Notes: generated from the letters alone by a model not told the origin. Positions 36,853-50,924 are shown, counted from the first letter of the stretch. The stretch: 64,000 bases of DNA from Pseudoneurospora amorphoporcata (GCA_033297205.1 MU859175.1:48922-112921); one strand, 5' to 3'. Made by a program: numbers and translations.

Positions 36853-39800
36853 GCATTTTTCTTCCCATTTTCTTTTCGCCTTTTTTTTTTTTTTTTTTTT
36901 TTGCTTCTCCGTGGTCACCTCAGGTCAGGCTCTTCATCGCGTGGTTGTGAACGTGTGGGAAGTGACTTTACCGTACTTCCTCAATTTAGTCAGATCTAGG
37001 GGGCGGCCCACTGGAAGGGTGGTTGTGGTGATAAGGACTATGAAACGTGGGAAGGAGGTGATGGCACTGAATTGTGATCATCATGGTGAATATAGCAGGC
37101 GTGTTCTGTCTACTACTTCAAGATCGTCAATGGAAGTAGCGAAAATTTTCAGTCGGCGAGGCTTGCGCAAGTGACCTTCAAAGCGAGTTGGGAAAGAGCC
37201 ATGGAGGCCGGAACATCTTCCTGGCGCAATAACTACCTACGGAAGCAGCGATGATCGATAATCGATGAGCCCTTAACAGCCGCTTGGGAGTTTCTTCCGA
37301 CATTCTTCGACCTAAAGCATGTCTAGCCTGTAGGCTGCTAATTGATGAGTGTGATTTCCCTTCCTTGTTTTCATTGTCTCTCCTCCCCCCTCCCCCCCCC
37401 CCCCCCNNNNNNNNNNGTCCTTTTTTGCCCCATTCTACGTTTCTCTGTTTGTCTTTTATTTTGTTGTTTTTTTTAGCGGTGCTTTTTTTGTCTGTGTTTA
37501 GTCCCCCCCCCCCCCCCCCCCCCCCCCCCTTTCCCTTCTTCCCCCCTTAATTCGTTGGGGAATATGTCTATATTTCCGACTTTCGTCATCCATATTTGGG
37601 TTATGAGATCTGGGCGTATGCGATACATGATTACAGGTTGAAGGTGCCGGATTGAAGCGGTGGTGGGAGCGGCGGCTCGGAAGTGACGGCTGACTGCCCT
37701 CTGGTAGGTTGACAGGAGGACATTTGGTGATGCAGTGAAGACTGCGAGATTTGGAAGGGAAGGCATGATACTGGGTGCTTATTACCGTGATAGAAACGGC
37801 AGGAGTGCCTTGTCCACTTCACGAAACCTCTAGTCAGGCAGGTGAGGCAGGAGGTATCGAAGACCCCGCGAGCCCAGATTTTTGCGTTCACAATGTGGAA
37901 GTTGCCCCTGAGCAAGTTGGGAAAGAGCTGTGGAGGCGTGAATGCCTTCTCTTCCCGGAGAACATGCAGCTAGTAGGTATGGACGGGAAGTAGGGGAAAG
38001 TGCTCAAAGAGCTTTTGAGTGGTTCCTCCTTGCACATGGGCATCCATGGATTGGAAGTGAAGTAATAGAGTTTGGTTTTTACTTCCTTTCCTTCTCCCTT
38101 TGCTTTCTGTTGCGAACATGAGGGTGTTTCCAGCCTTCATATCCGCTTCTCGCGGCTCTAGGTTTTCTGATCTTGACAACATTCAAGACCTACACACCAG
38201 CCGATCATCGAAGAGGATATCGGTAAACACGCCACGGCGAACAAGCAAACACTCTGATGTTGTTGCTTTCCATTATGAATTTTTTTTTTTTTTTTTTTTT
38301 AAGAGGGGAGGGGGGGGGAGTTACTTGACAAACCTTTCCAAGTGTCAAATCTTCCACGACGAAGTAGGCTGAGGTGAGCTGTGGTGAGCTTAGAGCGACC
38401 TCACTTCGAGAGCTTGAAGTGGATACAACCAGTGCCTAGAAAAGCACAGTATGACACCGAGGCCTTAGTGATCTGCTCGTCTCTAAGAAATCTACAACCA
38501 TTACATTTGCTTTCAAGGACTGTCAAGCTCGTACGTGCAGCTAATTCAGAAACAATTCTCTCTTTGAGGGGACTATCAACGTCCGAGTTTTCAAGTTGTA
38601 TATTGAGACAAAGCAGTCTTTTGAGCCTTGGTTCTGGATTGCTTCTCAACTGTCACAGTTTCTTATGGGATGGAAAAAAAAAATCATATTCACTCAAATA
38701 CTCGTTGAATTCATGGCATTGATCGCTCATCTCAGCCTTGTTCGTAGCGGCGAAAGGATTCGAAGGAACTCATTCACTACATCCGGAGGCTGTAGAAGAA
38801 GGAACCGATAATGCTGATCACGTCTTCCATGTGTCTTTCTTAGGCTTCTGGCATTGATTCGGGTCAGGCAGCTTGGAGAAAGGGAGGGAAAGAGGCCTCT
38901 CCTGTTATGTTCCCCATCCCACCGTTCGTGGGTCCGTCGGGAAGTAAACAACTGTTGTGCGCGGATGGGACTTACTGAAAGAAGATATAATAGTCAACAC
39001 AGCCTGAGTCGACTGCAGCGACTCTACTAACCGCGTTGCAGATATGTTGATAACGAAAGGCTTTAAATAGCCGTAATCAGGACTTAACACCGGGAACGGG
39101 AACGAGAATGAGGGAGGAGGGAGCCGTCAACGAAACGCCATTCAAGTATCTCCTCAACTGATGATACTTGCCTAGGAATAGGCAGGTTTACCGCAGATAT
39201 TCTTTCGTGGTAGAGAAAACCGTAGTTCTTCCTCACGAGTTCGGAATCTGTATGGCTCGCTATCTTTCCTTCATCGGTCCATTCCCTGTCGGACAAAACC
39301 CCAACCTATCAAATCCGCAGTAACACAGCAAGAAACCACGGCCAACGGACGCCTCCTCTTCGCCGACCCCAACCGGTCAGTAGCAATAGCAGCTAGCAGC
39401 AGCCGCAAAAAGCTATGTATGTAGTACGTCCAGTACGCAAGTAACGTCACCAAAGAAGCAACCACGCCGCAGGGCCTCCTCCAATTAAGTACAGAAAATA
39501 GGTAGCCACAAAAAGGGACCCAACCTGAGCCAAGGCCAAACAGAGAGGTACATACCTAGGCACCATGAAGCTTGTAGACCGTACGTGCTTGTTCTCCCTC
39601 CCCAAGCTCTCTTCCGCACACACAGCTACAGCTAGCTAGCTTCATGTTCTCCATTCAGACTTGCAGCATCGCACTCCACACACAGAAGTGCTCGTGTCGT
39701 GTAACTTGTCCATTCCACAAAAACATGGCATGATGGACACTCAGCCGCACATCCATCTGTCCTATCCGACTCCTAACTCCCGACTCCGTCCGGCCTTGTT

Positions 39801-42800
39801 TTCACGTCAATTCGCTTAAAGAAGGGCTGTCGGCTCAGCAGGGTTTGATAACGCCGATGGCGAAATTCAGCCTTTTCCCTTGGGAGATATTGACGAATCC
39901 CGCCAAGGAAAAAAAAAGGGAGAGAAGCACAAGAGGGGGCGCCTGCAAGCTCAGTGGTGTGACGAGAATTGCATGTGTGTGCGCTTGCTTTTTGAGATTT
40001 TGGACTTTTGTTTGGGGGATTGGGGTTGGATGGAAGGTGTGTATGTGCCTGGTTTCTACTGCTGTTTCTGCCTGGCGGATCATGAGACTGAAAGCTGATC
40101 AATATGTAGGTTGATAAGGTGGAGGGAGGACTCTCCTGAAGGAGAAGACCTCCGTCGGTGATATGTGGAAGCCACACCAAGAAACGTAGGGCGTTAAAGT
40201 GCAACGGGGAGTACAGTGCTCGCTCGGCTTTCATGCCGGTGATGGAGGAGTGTGTAGTGATTCCGGTTCGTTGAGAGGTCGTTGACGAGTTTCGTCAGTT
40301 TCCCTCTGCTTTGGCAGCGTACCATTTCCAATATACCAAGATCAACGTAGATAGCTACTGTAGATAGCTCGGGACTAATAAACTTGGATCATCCTTGAAC
40401 AACACCCACCGAAGCTACCCGTTGCTTGCCAAGGCAGTCAGTTATGATCTGGATTTCTGGAGGCGGATGGGTAGTGCGCCTGTCAGCACTAGAGGGAGGA
40501 GATGGAGGAGGAGGGCCGGAGAGACTGGAGGGAGAGAGGGAACGTTTTCGTGTCAGCCCTACGAAGAGCAGCCTTTCCCCAGGGCCCCCACCGCGAAGGG
40601 GAGAGATAGGGTTCTGACCCGAAGAAAACATCTGTCCCGATGGGTTGGGTCGTTCTGCTTCCTGTCCCCTTTGTCTAATCTGATCCGCTTATGTGATATG
40701 TAGATGCCATGTTTTGGAGTAGTGTAGTGTACCGATGCTGTGGTAACCGATCTGATTCATGGAGAATCAGTCAGGGCCAGGGACAATGGCTTGCTTCTTT
40801 GCTTACTCCGCTTTCCCGAAGGTGCGATGGTGAGCTCCATGTGGTATTTGGATCAGAACGGGGTTGAAGCTATCGTTAAGCATTAGTTCGGGTCAGTCTT
40901 TCCTGGCATATAGCGGACACTACAAAACTGATGGCAGTGAGAATGGTATTGGTTCGTCTCCTTGCCAATGAACCATCCGTTGGTCCACCTGTAACGTGGC
41001 TACGTATCGACCATTTGCTCTGATTGCGCAGGTCGAATAGTCCGACAGCCTCCGACTCTTTTCGCTTTTGGAAGCCGACAACAACATACCCCAAGCGGAT
41101 ATAGGTAAGGGTTGTTGTGATTGTTGCTCGATCATGGTTGGTGGTCAACCGTCACGTTGAGAGACAAGCAAGACACGGGGGCATGGCACAGCCACCCCGC
41201 CCTTTCGGTTGTCTTCAACGTGTGTACAACACTGAAATCGTGATTGGTGATGGCTTCCGAGTGCCACAAGACGTCACGCCGGGGGGCGGTACCCATGCAG
41301 CAAGGAACATGGTAATTGAGAAAGTGCGATGCTTTGTTCCTTAATATTATTTATGAAGCGGAGTTCAAGTCCGATGACCTGGAATTTGACTGGAGCCAGT
41401 TTCATATGCTCGGCACTAGTCGGAAGGAAGGAAACCAGCAAGTTGATCACACACCTCTTGGCTTCCTTTTGATTTGAAGCATGCTGTATGCATCAAGGGA
41501 CCAGAAATGGCGTGCTGTTGTTGAGCTGATGCGTTGCTGGTGGTCATGAAGTTGCATGTTGTAATGGGAGTTTCTGAATGGAGTCAGTTCCAGAAGGGGA
41601 ACCGCAATTGATGCCAAGATGAGGTTAAATTCGAACCGTGTTCAAAGCGGACAGGAATTCATGCCCAGCAAAGGATAAGGAAACAGAATGCTGGGCCCCG
41701 AGTCATCCAATCACATCCCCAGTCCGACGGGACCCCTGTCTTTCCGCTCTTTCTTGCTGGTCCTGGCCTCGAGCGCACCGCGAACTGGCGGAGTGGGGCA
41801 CTTTGGGGTTTTGGGGTTCAGTCCAGGTCCTCCCCCAGTGTGCCAGTGTCCCCACCCTACACCATCACGGTAGCACCTGCACCATCACACACTCGGGCAC
41901 TCTGCCAGAGTCACAGTCACAGCAAAAATAAATCACCCCGGGATTCAGCTTGGCGGACATCCAGTTCGCCGAGATACGGTGCGTCGGTTTACTCAACATG
42001 CTTCCGGATGTCTACATGGTAACGGTACAATGCGTCTACAACCAATCATTAGCCGGAACCCGAGAACCTTGCATGAGTCCGATCAGTAGCCATGTTTTTA
42101 TTCTCTCTGTCATTGTCTTCTGTCTCTGTAATTACAATACGCCCGTCTTGTGTCACCATCGCCCGCCCATGGTTACCCAAAGGCAATAAAGTCTTTGGAC
42201 AGCCAATGCCTTTAGCGCATGGTGCGATGGTGCAATTGCTTTCGACGTGGGACAAAAGGTAATTCTCTCGCTAGTCTATCTTTGAGTGTTGACAGTAACT
42301 GTACGCGCATCAAGCAGCTACATACCTATTCTTGCTTTGATAACCGCCTACCTAGCTTTTCCGATGATGCCGACTGACACCATGACTGTTTTCAAAGTCC
42401 AAGATAGCAGCCGTACGCGCCTTCATCACCCGCGAAAATGTGCCGTCCTCAATAGTGCATGGGGAGGGGAGTAACAAACGGAGCAATTCATCATTCCGCG
42501 GGCGCCCAGGGCGGGCTGGCGGCCGGCGAGAAGACTCATTCGTGCATGGAATATCATCATCAGCCCTACGCTGGATGGGACGCAGGTCACGGCCGAAATC
42601 CCGACCTGCCTTGGCAGTGTGTAAGCAGCCTGCCCGCGCGCACGCCCTGCCCTGCCTTGCCCTGCCCAGCAGCAGACAGTTGTGCCTGAATGCTGTCGTT
42701 GTGAGCCTTCGTAACGGCGGCCATCAAAGCTTCGACCCGACTCTCTCACCTTGCAGATTGTCATCGATGTCGCGGCGAAGGATTGCTGGAGCTACAGTGT

Positions 42801-45186
42801 CACAGTGTCAAGAATGCCTGTGTAGCTTCGTCGCGCACACTATAGGAGCCTCAAAGTCGTAGTTTGGCGAGTAAAACGTCGAGGATTGGACCTCAATTTC
42901 GCTCTCCGTAGTCATAGCTATATGAGACGCCACGATGTGGTGGCCGTGGAGGTTGATCACTGCGATCCGGTGGGTAATATTATATACTGTGGTATACAAA
43001 TTTGGTAGCGTAGATATCGCACAACGAGAAATCCCGACGTCACTTTCCCCTCGTGCGCTTGCGTGGGACAGCAAGACAAAAGATAAAATCCCACATGACT
43101 GAAATTGACCGTAACGGTTACGAACGGTACTCGATGGCGTGCTGGCGTAGTAGCATCAGGACCTTTTCCCTTTGGCGAAATGGCTGAAGCCTTCATCTCT
43201 CTAGAGGTACAACTAGCACAGCAAAGCACAGCCATCGGTCGGTCGGTGGAATTGGACGCCCCCGTAATGTATACATATACCCAGATAAAGAACGGGTAGA
43301 AAATACCCCGAGTGTGTGAACGCCAACGGGCGGGAGTCCGAGCCGACAAATGTTGGTTTCCCATAGCCCGCGATCTGAGATCTGTCAATTCCGAACATGA
43401 ACGGCGCAAGCTATTCATAATGATTTTTTTTTAAAAAAAAGAGAGAATCTGCCACGTTACAGCCCCATACCGGAGCCCGCCTGCTTTATCGATGATTGGT
43501 GCCACAGGAAACTTGGATAGACAATTGGAGAGAGTTGGGGAACCCTGGACTTTCTTCAAATCCCCGCCCCGTGGTGGTCAGTGTCTGCAGACAGTCCAGT
43601 GGCCCCAGTCGGAGACGGGGGGATGGAGTTTTGGAGAAGACGGGCTGTGAAGACGGGGTGGGACGAGGGGCACGCACTGGCATGGCCATAGGGCTGGGGC
43701 GGGCGCCGCGTTTTCTTTCGCTCGTTCGTTCCCCTCTTTATCCCGTTGTCGTTACGCAGTACGGTGCGTTTGCAATGGAGCAAGAGGTACACTTAGTAAC
43801 AATGGCCGACAATTGCACATCGTAGCAGAGACTTTGGAACGGCGTGGTCTATGATCCTACGGCGGGGGGTGTCGGCAAATGGACCTTGTCCCTCCAGCGA
43901 TATTATCAACATGTTTTTGAAGTACCGTCGTCGTCAAAGGATCATCCGAAGAGCTTCGGAAGACAACAAAGTCGCAGTGGTATCAATCAATCCCAGACCC
44001 CGTCCCCGTATCGTATCTCATGAGCAATAACGAATGCGATTGCGACTTTTGTCCCCTTGCTAGCGGTGCTTTTGGTGCTAGCGTTCGGTGCGGTGGTAAA
44101 AAAAGGTGCCGGTTGATGGTTGATGGCAGACTCCAACGGATCTGCGGACTGCGGTTCCAGGTTTCCTAGGAAGAAGAACCGTTTCGAACTTCGATTGTCT
44201 GAGAGGAGCTGCGTGTTAGTGATGCATGGTGATTGGTTGCAGATTAAGATGACCTGCTAAATTTGGGTATTTAGTCCAAAGTATTTTGAACCCGCGACAA
44301 CAACCAACCACCGCCAAGTGATTGGTGACCCAGTCTTTGGAAATCGCATTTCAAGCCCCCTTTGCTGTATGTAGATGAGTCCGACAACTCCGATGCCTGC
44401 TGTTTCTATCTTGAGAAGGGTTTGTTGAAACCCTCCTCTCCTCTGTTTTTTTCAAAATGCGTTCCTCAGTGTCAGTGTGTTGCTGAATAATAGCCTGCAT
44501 GCTTAGCTTCACATAAACTTACCAACGGCGGACGGGAATTGGTTTCGTCAGAGGCTTCTAATTCCCCGGTCTTTGAACCTTTCCAGGTACCTCTACGCAT
44601 GTTCTCGCAGGGGCACGCAGCAACGGCCTGGATATTACAATATTTCGGAACCGTGCATATAGTAGACTACCATTTCTGCAACCCAGCACCTACTTCATTT
44701 GTTCCCAACACCAAGGTCTTGGTTTCCCGCCGGCGAGGTCCCGTTGCACAGGGGGGCAGGTATGTATGATATAGGTCAGGTATGATGGTTCAGTACCCAT
44801 CTTCCTTGTGCCATGCCTCACCAAACTCGTGTCCAAAACAGGAGTTTGAGGGAGAAGTACGCGCTCGTTATGGATGACGCCCTCTTCGTTTCATGCTGCT
44901 ACTAAATTCGAGGAGGACATCTCAATCAGCAACACAGCTGGCTTTGAACCGTTGAGCAAGTGAAGATCGGTATGAAATATGTGTCAGCGGAAGCCCATAA
45001 AAGCCCCACGTTTGGGGCAGGCGGTCCCGGTGCAACGGGCTATGTGAGCTCTCCCTCATCTTGCCTCAGCACCTTGTCTGTGATGTCGTGTGTGTAGTGG
45101 ATGTCTTTATGTGTGTGTGCTAGATGCATACTTCGGGGGACAAGGGCGGGCGGGCATAACAACCACAAAAGCCGGGACACTGACAT
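36853..45186. other. Long region without a supported gene
   Basis: No frame shows a recognisable domain. Contains long T tracts (about 36881-36902; 38279-38300), an assembly gap (37407-37416) inside C-homopolymers and a T/A palindromic run at about 43424-43441. Confidence 0.5.
37407..37416. other. Assembly gap (10 N)
   Basis: Ten N directly after a C-rich run, with another long C run at about 37503-37529. Both the gap size and the homopolymer lengths are unreliable. Confidence 0.99.
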
Positions 45187-45581
45187 TCAGGCTTGGCTTT
45201 CCATCACAATGAGCCGATGAAGACGCGGCAGTTGAAGAGCCCAGATTCTGGAGTCTGACTTCTGCGGAGAAAGGTCCGAGCCGCCCCGTTCATAATGCTC
45301 ATGCTTGTGGTGTTAGTATTAGGAATTTTGGTGTGTAGTATGATATGTACTTGAAGTTCTTTGAGGGTGTCTTGATCGAATGCCCCTGAAATATTGTCGG
45401 CCGCCTGGCGCGCTGTAGGTCCAACGAGACTCGAGAACCAGAATTTCAGCTTTCCTTTTTGGAAGAAGAAGCAGTCGGTCTCCAAGCCTGTTCTCTTGTC
45501 TTGGCATAATAGGCTCATGACCTTTGAACCAAATTCCGGTTTTAGCTCTCCATGCCGGCGTTTCGGACGATGGAGGTGTAA
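45187..45581 (-). pseudogene. Coding-like fragment with a possible intron, function unknown
   Basis: On the minus strand, a possible acceptor after a pyrimidine tract (45582) opens a frame running to 45351 (includes LKPEFGSKVMSLLCQDKR and DCFFFQKGKLKFWFSSLVGP). Removing a 47-nt GT-AG segment (45350-45304, CTAAC inside) joins it in frame to a 38-residue tail ending at a TGA at 45187. Composition looks protein-like, but upstream continuity fails. An adjoining frame (45584-45830) is also open in a different phase. I do not recognise it. It may be a decayed gene or a real gene whose introns I could not resolve. Confidence 0.25.
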
Positions 45582-46563
45582 CTTGAAGGGATCGAGAAAA
45601 AGGAGTTAACCCTAACCCTCGGCCGCTCCTGTTTAAAATTGAGAGCCAACGACCAACACGAAATGCTACCGTCTGGCTGCAGGGAAACGTTGCATAGAGA
45701 AAGCACAAAAGGACCACGAGGCTGTGACGAATTCAGTAGAGCATGAACAGGAACTTCCAAGTACAGAAGCTGAGTTTGTTTCCGAGTCGATACGAAATCA
45801 GAGAGCGAATGAAGCCAACGGTATTTTTGTCTAGATGATTGGTAAGAGGCGTGGACGGTGTGTAATTATCCTTATAACTCCGTGAGTCACGCTGGCTGGC
45901 GTGGTGCGCTTAATACTGCCTCTGCACGAATTGAATTATCATGCTGAGGAGGCCTTTACGCCTGACTGAAGAATGAAACGCGTTGGTATTTTGGAGCTTC
46001 ACGCGTGCGAATATCCTATCGAGTGAGAAAGCTGACACGGCAAGGGGTGCTTCTAACAGACTTCCCCGTCGACCGGCTCACAGCCCGAATGCCAGCCCTA
46101 CAGATTGAGTGCCCAGTAGCGGAGGCAGTTGATGATGCAGGGACTTCGTGGCTTGTCGAGGGCAGAGATGGTGGCGACGTCGGAGAGTAAGCACCTTAAT
46201 GTGCAAGGGGATGGGCTTAGCTGGGAACGTGGACCTGTTCGTGATAGGTTAAAGTCAACAAGTGATCTAATTGTGCCCCTGTGCCACAGAAGTGGATTTG
46301 CACTCCATAGGATAGACCACTTGGAAGCTGCGTACCTCGTTTTCTTGGACTGTCGCTATCCGATGTGGATAGCTTCTGTCGAGTGTCAAGAAATTTTCAC
46401 GAATGTGTGACCTTGGTGGTGTTTTATAATATCACTCCATAGTCGCAAGATTTGGCGTAGAGAGGCACGGTGATAGCAAGAAGAGCACGTTCCTAGAAGA
46501 AGGCGCCAACATCAGGCCGTAGATAGGCCTTCTTTTTCCGATTGTAGTCCTTCTACGAAGCCC

Positions 46564-47541
46564 TCAATCTTGATGGTACAGGACATGATTCGAAATTTGG
46601 GAGTGTGGCAACGGCGTTGATAGCATGATCACCGAATATGAGCCACCCAAGCCGCCTTTCATGCCGTTCTTCGAGGGCCTCGCAATTTTTGTTTCCAGAA
46701 TGAGAGCTTGATCGACGTCATCCCGGGGCCAGAACGTCCCAGCCGCCAGCCTGCAGAGACAAAACGGCACTCCGTCCAGGAAGAGGGCCCCGAGCGGTTG
46801 GTCTGAAGAGGCCGTAGAACCAGAAGGCTGGTCCTGGTTGGAACATGGAGCAGTGACTCCCTTTGCCGCTCCCAGTACTCTCGAACTCGGCCGAAATCTT
46901 GATATCCTTTGGAGTTTCTCCCCTAGCAGGCCGTAACCGGATGATCGTGACTGTTCGAAGCCTTGACCCTGAGACCATGTGTGGATTGTGGAGTTGTTGT
47001 CAACATGGCATGTCAAGGCGGTCTGAAGAGCCAGTAGTTCGAGTCTCAAGCTTCCAGCAGCTGCTTGAAAGGGTTCGAACTTGAAGCATAGCTGAAGCCG
47101 CAATCCTCGGGTTTCTTCCCTTCGACGGTCATACCGGCGGCAGAAATGTCGACCGATGGGAGGCCTAGAGGTTGAAGGTATTCAGTGTACTGTAAACAAG
47201 AGGTTCAGGGCGGTTGGCTGTGGAAGACGAGAAACACAGCAAATAGATCTGAAAGGCCTTGGTATGGGCGATTACTGATCCCACAGGCTAATTACAGGCT
47301 TGGATCTCAAAGACACGAGTGGTGATGCAAGGGCACCAGGTGATGAAATTGGCGACCGCACTGCCACTGCCCCAAGGTCTACCCGGCCAATGCCAGCGGT
47401 TTTAGTTGGGTTTGGTTTCTTGTTCAGTGGAATTTGTGTGCCTGTCCCGGTACAGCAGCTGGTAATCTCAAGTGCGCATCGCCGTAACCGCCCGATGCCG
47501 TTTGGAGTCGTGGTGAGGGGCTTTGACGGGGCTCCCAACAC
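46564..47541 (-). pseudogene. Scattered coding-like frames, function unknown
   Basis: Minus-strand frames change phase repeatedly. A segment from 47189 to 47046 follows a textbook acceptor (CTCTTGTTTACAG) and encodes 47 residues, including YTEYLQPLGLPSVDISAAG, before a stop. It joins in phase to a frame starting at 47541 if 47295-47190 is an intron. Another frame (46978-46718) contains KDIKISAEFESTGSGKG. No single spliced product covers them all. This suggests a degenerate gene near the AT-rich island, but chance frames cannot be excluded. Confidence 0.2.
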
Positions 47542-47929
47542 GCGAAGCTTTTCAGGCAGCCGAATTTCCTTGAACCGGACTGGTGGGCTTCGCTCGCTGG
47601 CGGCCGCGTCGAGTTAAAGTTGGGTCGGGCGCGCGTTGTCACGTTCGGACTGTTGGCTTGTCGATGTTACCGTGAAACTTCCAACGTAAATTAGATTTCG
47701 GAACAAGGGGAAAGGAAAGTTACAACCGTACGTTAGCCCATTACATTTTGGTACGGACACCGTCCAGTGAGCAAGCCGTTATCTGGCCAATCATAAAGCT
47801 CCATGCTGCTTGGTAATACAGGCCATTACACAGTTTATTTCGTGGCAGATTCTTAACAATCCTTGCCAGACCTCAATTCGACGACATCAACCTTTTCACC
47901 AGAACTGTCCCATCGCGGCTTCTGGCGTT

Positions 47930-47973
47930 GCCCCCCCGGGGGGGGGGGGGGGGGCCGGGGGGGTGGACTCGAT
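47930..47973. repeat. C7/G-run homopolymer block
   Basis: Seven C followed by a long G run, CC and seven more G. It could form G-quadruplex-type structure but is also a common place for assembly error. Confidence 0.8.
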
Positions 47974-48926
47974 GTTCGCTCTTCCGGCCTTGTCTTCACA
48001 TTCTACCACTTTCACATGGGACATGAGGATAGAAGATACTGATAGTTATAGGCATTGACTTCCGCCCGTGGTCTTAGGAGGTGAAGTAAGTCAATTCAAA
48101 GTTGCGATTGGTCAATCAGGCTCAGCAGAAAGGCCGGCACTGAACGTGTTTTAGATTAAAAAGGAGTTTTCAGAAATTCCAGAATCACGAAGAGAAAGCC
48201 CTCTGTAGGAGCTACAGTTGCATGGAAACGAACACTGTGCCGTATCGCTGCACAACGGTCAACAATTACCCCCGACTCCCAGCTCGGCAAAGATATATGG
48301 AGAACTGGGGTGCCGGTGGACATGGACGCCAAAATCCACACTGCTGAATCTTCACAGCAATGGCGTGCTCGAGGTCTAGATATCTTTCGGTCGTTGGTGC
48401 AGAACCATAAGAGAAACAAAAAAAGATCTAAGGCTAACCTTGCCAAGACGAGATTAGGACCCCTACGTAGTCTCAATGAAGTTGAGGAGCACTCATCCCT
48501 TGAGCGGTGAAATCGTATCATTTTATGCCAAGACATTTGGTTACCTCTAGTACTTCGTGACTTCTGAAGGATTCGCCAAGCCGACTAGCAGGCTCGTCTA
48601 TGCAATCGATTAACGATATTAAATATATACTTTTTACTAGTAAAATTTAGCGATTCTATATCGTTTATTAAAGGATTAAGATAGACTTACTAAACTACAT
48701 TATTCTTAAGTAATTAAATAAAAGTATCACTAGGTTTTTATTAGTATTATTAAAATAAATTTATTATATATTCTAAACCGCGACGACTTCTAGTAAGAGG
48801 TTAACTCCGTTAGCGACTTATTTTATCCTACTAATTTGCTACATAGTAGAAGAGTATATTCCTACTCTAATAAATTAAAATGAAATATTAATAATGATAA
48901 AGGTAATTTTATACTCGATTTTAAAT

Positions 48927-49343
48927 AGAGAATGTCTTTTCGGACTGTAGCAAATGTCTTTTCGTACTGTTGCTAAATTCTATAACTAGGTATAACTTAG
49001 CTAAATGTAAAGGCACGAGAACGATTGTAGTATTAGAATTTTTATTATTTTTTTGCGCTTTTTACACACCTAGCGCGGGGATCTTGACGTAGAGTATAGT
49101 AAAGAAGTAGGAACAAGATAGAAATTTAGCTAAAAGATTCTTTCTTTTTATTTCTTCGTCCAACGCAAAGCTTAACAGGTAGTAGCTATTACGCTGTAGA
49201 TACTGTCTTATAGAGTAAAAAATATGAAAAATTCCAATACTATTTTTATTCTTATACGATTATAAATAGCTAAGTTATACCTAGTTATAGAATTTAGCGA
49301 CAGTACGAAAAGACATTTGCTACAGTCTGAAAAGACCTTCTCT
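48927..49343. mobile_element. Non-autonomous TIR element A1 (417 bp)
   Basis: Inverted repeats of about 75-80 bp (48927-~49005 and ~49265-49343) starting AGAGAATGTC / ending GACCTTCTCT. Each contains two tandem ~22-bp units with GTCTTTTCG. Flanked by a perfect 6-bp duplication TTAAAT (48921-48926 and 49344-49349). No reading frame inside. Confidence 0.88.
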
Positions 49344-49955
49344 TTAAATACGAGCGCGAACGTAATAACAAAGATTGCAACAATAGCCTCCTTAAAGTAC
49401 TAATAATGATATTTCGAGAGTAAACGAATTTAGCCTATACGAATATATTTATTAAATTTAGCGCTTGATAGGCGAGGTTCCTAATAATGTATCCCTCGAT
49501 TGTAAATATTTTATACTATACGAATTATTAGATTTCGCCTTTGGTATCTTCAATAATTAAAATTTCCCCTTTAAACTTGCTCGTAGCGATAGCGGGTCAT
49601 TTATAATATAAGTCTACCTTAATAGCAATTTTATTACTATTTTATTAATTTTTTTCAAATATTTTCTCCGCCGTCTAGTATAATAATAGGCTATTTAGAC
49701 TAACTTTCGAAAAATCTGGTTACTGGGCAATAATAACTCTTATTCTTATAATACTAAATAAGTACTAATTTATATAGAGGAATTATATATTTTATTCACT
49801 ATATTACTATATATCAGTCTTTATTTAGAATTAAAGTTCTTATTATATTAATAAGATAGAGTTAAGCGCTTGAATTACCTTATTCGCAATTAGATGCTTT
49901 TTTTCCAATTCGAAATACTTTTAAAGCGATTTTATATATAAGATCGTATTTAAAA

Positions 49956-50924
49956 AGAGCAACTCTACTCGCACCGTTAGAAAACTCTACTCGGACCGTG
50001 ATCCACTTTTTCCCTCACACATAACCTTAACCCTGGCGCGGCCACAGATGTCACATGTATTCTTTCGAAAATTTCACCCAGAAATCTGGGCATTACAATC
50101 TTTCATGAAATGTTATGTGGGCCAGTGCCCAGACCATGCCCAGCCCACAAGTGCACCTCCATATCGTACTTTACAGGGCATTTTACAGCGCACTTTACAG
50201 GGCAGTTAGCGGTACGGTCGCACATTGCACGGTCGCACATCGCTCAATTGAGCGATCAATCAATCGCACTCAATCTACATTAATGCATACATCTATCATA
50301 TATCTGATATCTATCATATAATCGAGCAATCTAACTGCCAGTGAGTCTCCCAGAGTGCCAGCGAGTGCTTCGAGATCTATAGGCTGGGTTGACTAGGCAG
50401 TCTGGGCAGTCCGGGCTGAGGTAGGTTCGAGATCCATGGGCTCAGTTGGCTGGGCAGAGGTGGGATCGTCACCACGGTCGTATGCGCCCGTCGGCTGGGT
50501 CGCTACATCGGCCATCTACGTTACGATTAGTTAGGGAAACGTACAGAAAAAATGACGGATCATTTCTTACCATTGACGGATGCCAGCGCTTTGTTTACTT
50601 GGGGATATTTCGTGATGCGCGATATGGTGGATTGATTTCGTAGATGGGGGTGATGATGTGAGAGGTTTGGTGGAGGAAGCGATGCGACGATCCCGAAAAT
50701 CACCAAGTCTGGTCTGGATTACTGGGCTGGTCAGCGCAATACGAAAAGTGGCCTGTGCAGGAGTTAGAATGTGTAATGGGCTGTAATTTGGGGGCTTGGC
50801 GGGCGCGGTACGAGCGAGATTAGTGCTGACGGGGAGGGGACAGCAGGGTTAAGGTTATGTATGGGAGAAAAAAGTGGATCACGGTCCGAGTAGAGTTTTC
50901 TGATGGTGCGAGTAGAGTTGCTCT
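49956..50924. mobile_element. Non-autonomous TIR element B1 (969 bp)
   Basis: Inverted repeats of about 83 bp starting AGAGCAACTC and carrying two copies of CTCTACTCG[C/G]ACCG. They end near a TAACCTTAACCCT motif. Flanked by TTAAAA duplications (49950-49955 and 50925-50930). The interior is GC-richer than the surroundings and shares blocks with B2 and B4; no transposase frame. Confidence 0.9.

Noticed and set aside
39773..40234. 153-codon minus-strand frame
   Set aside because: No domain, no splice continuation, and composition like neighbouring non-coding DNA.
46864..47103. Start of a 179-codon minus-strand frame as a standalone gene
   Set aside because: Competes with two other phases that look equally coding-like; treated only as part of a possible degenerate gene.
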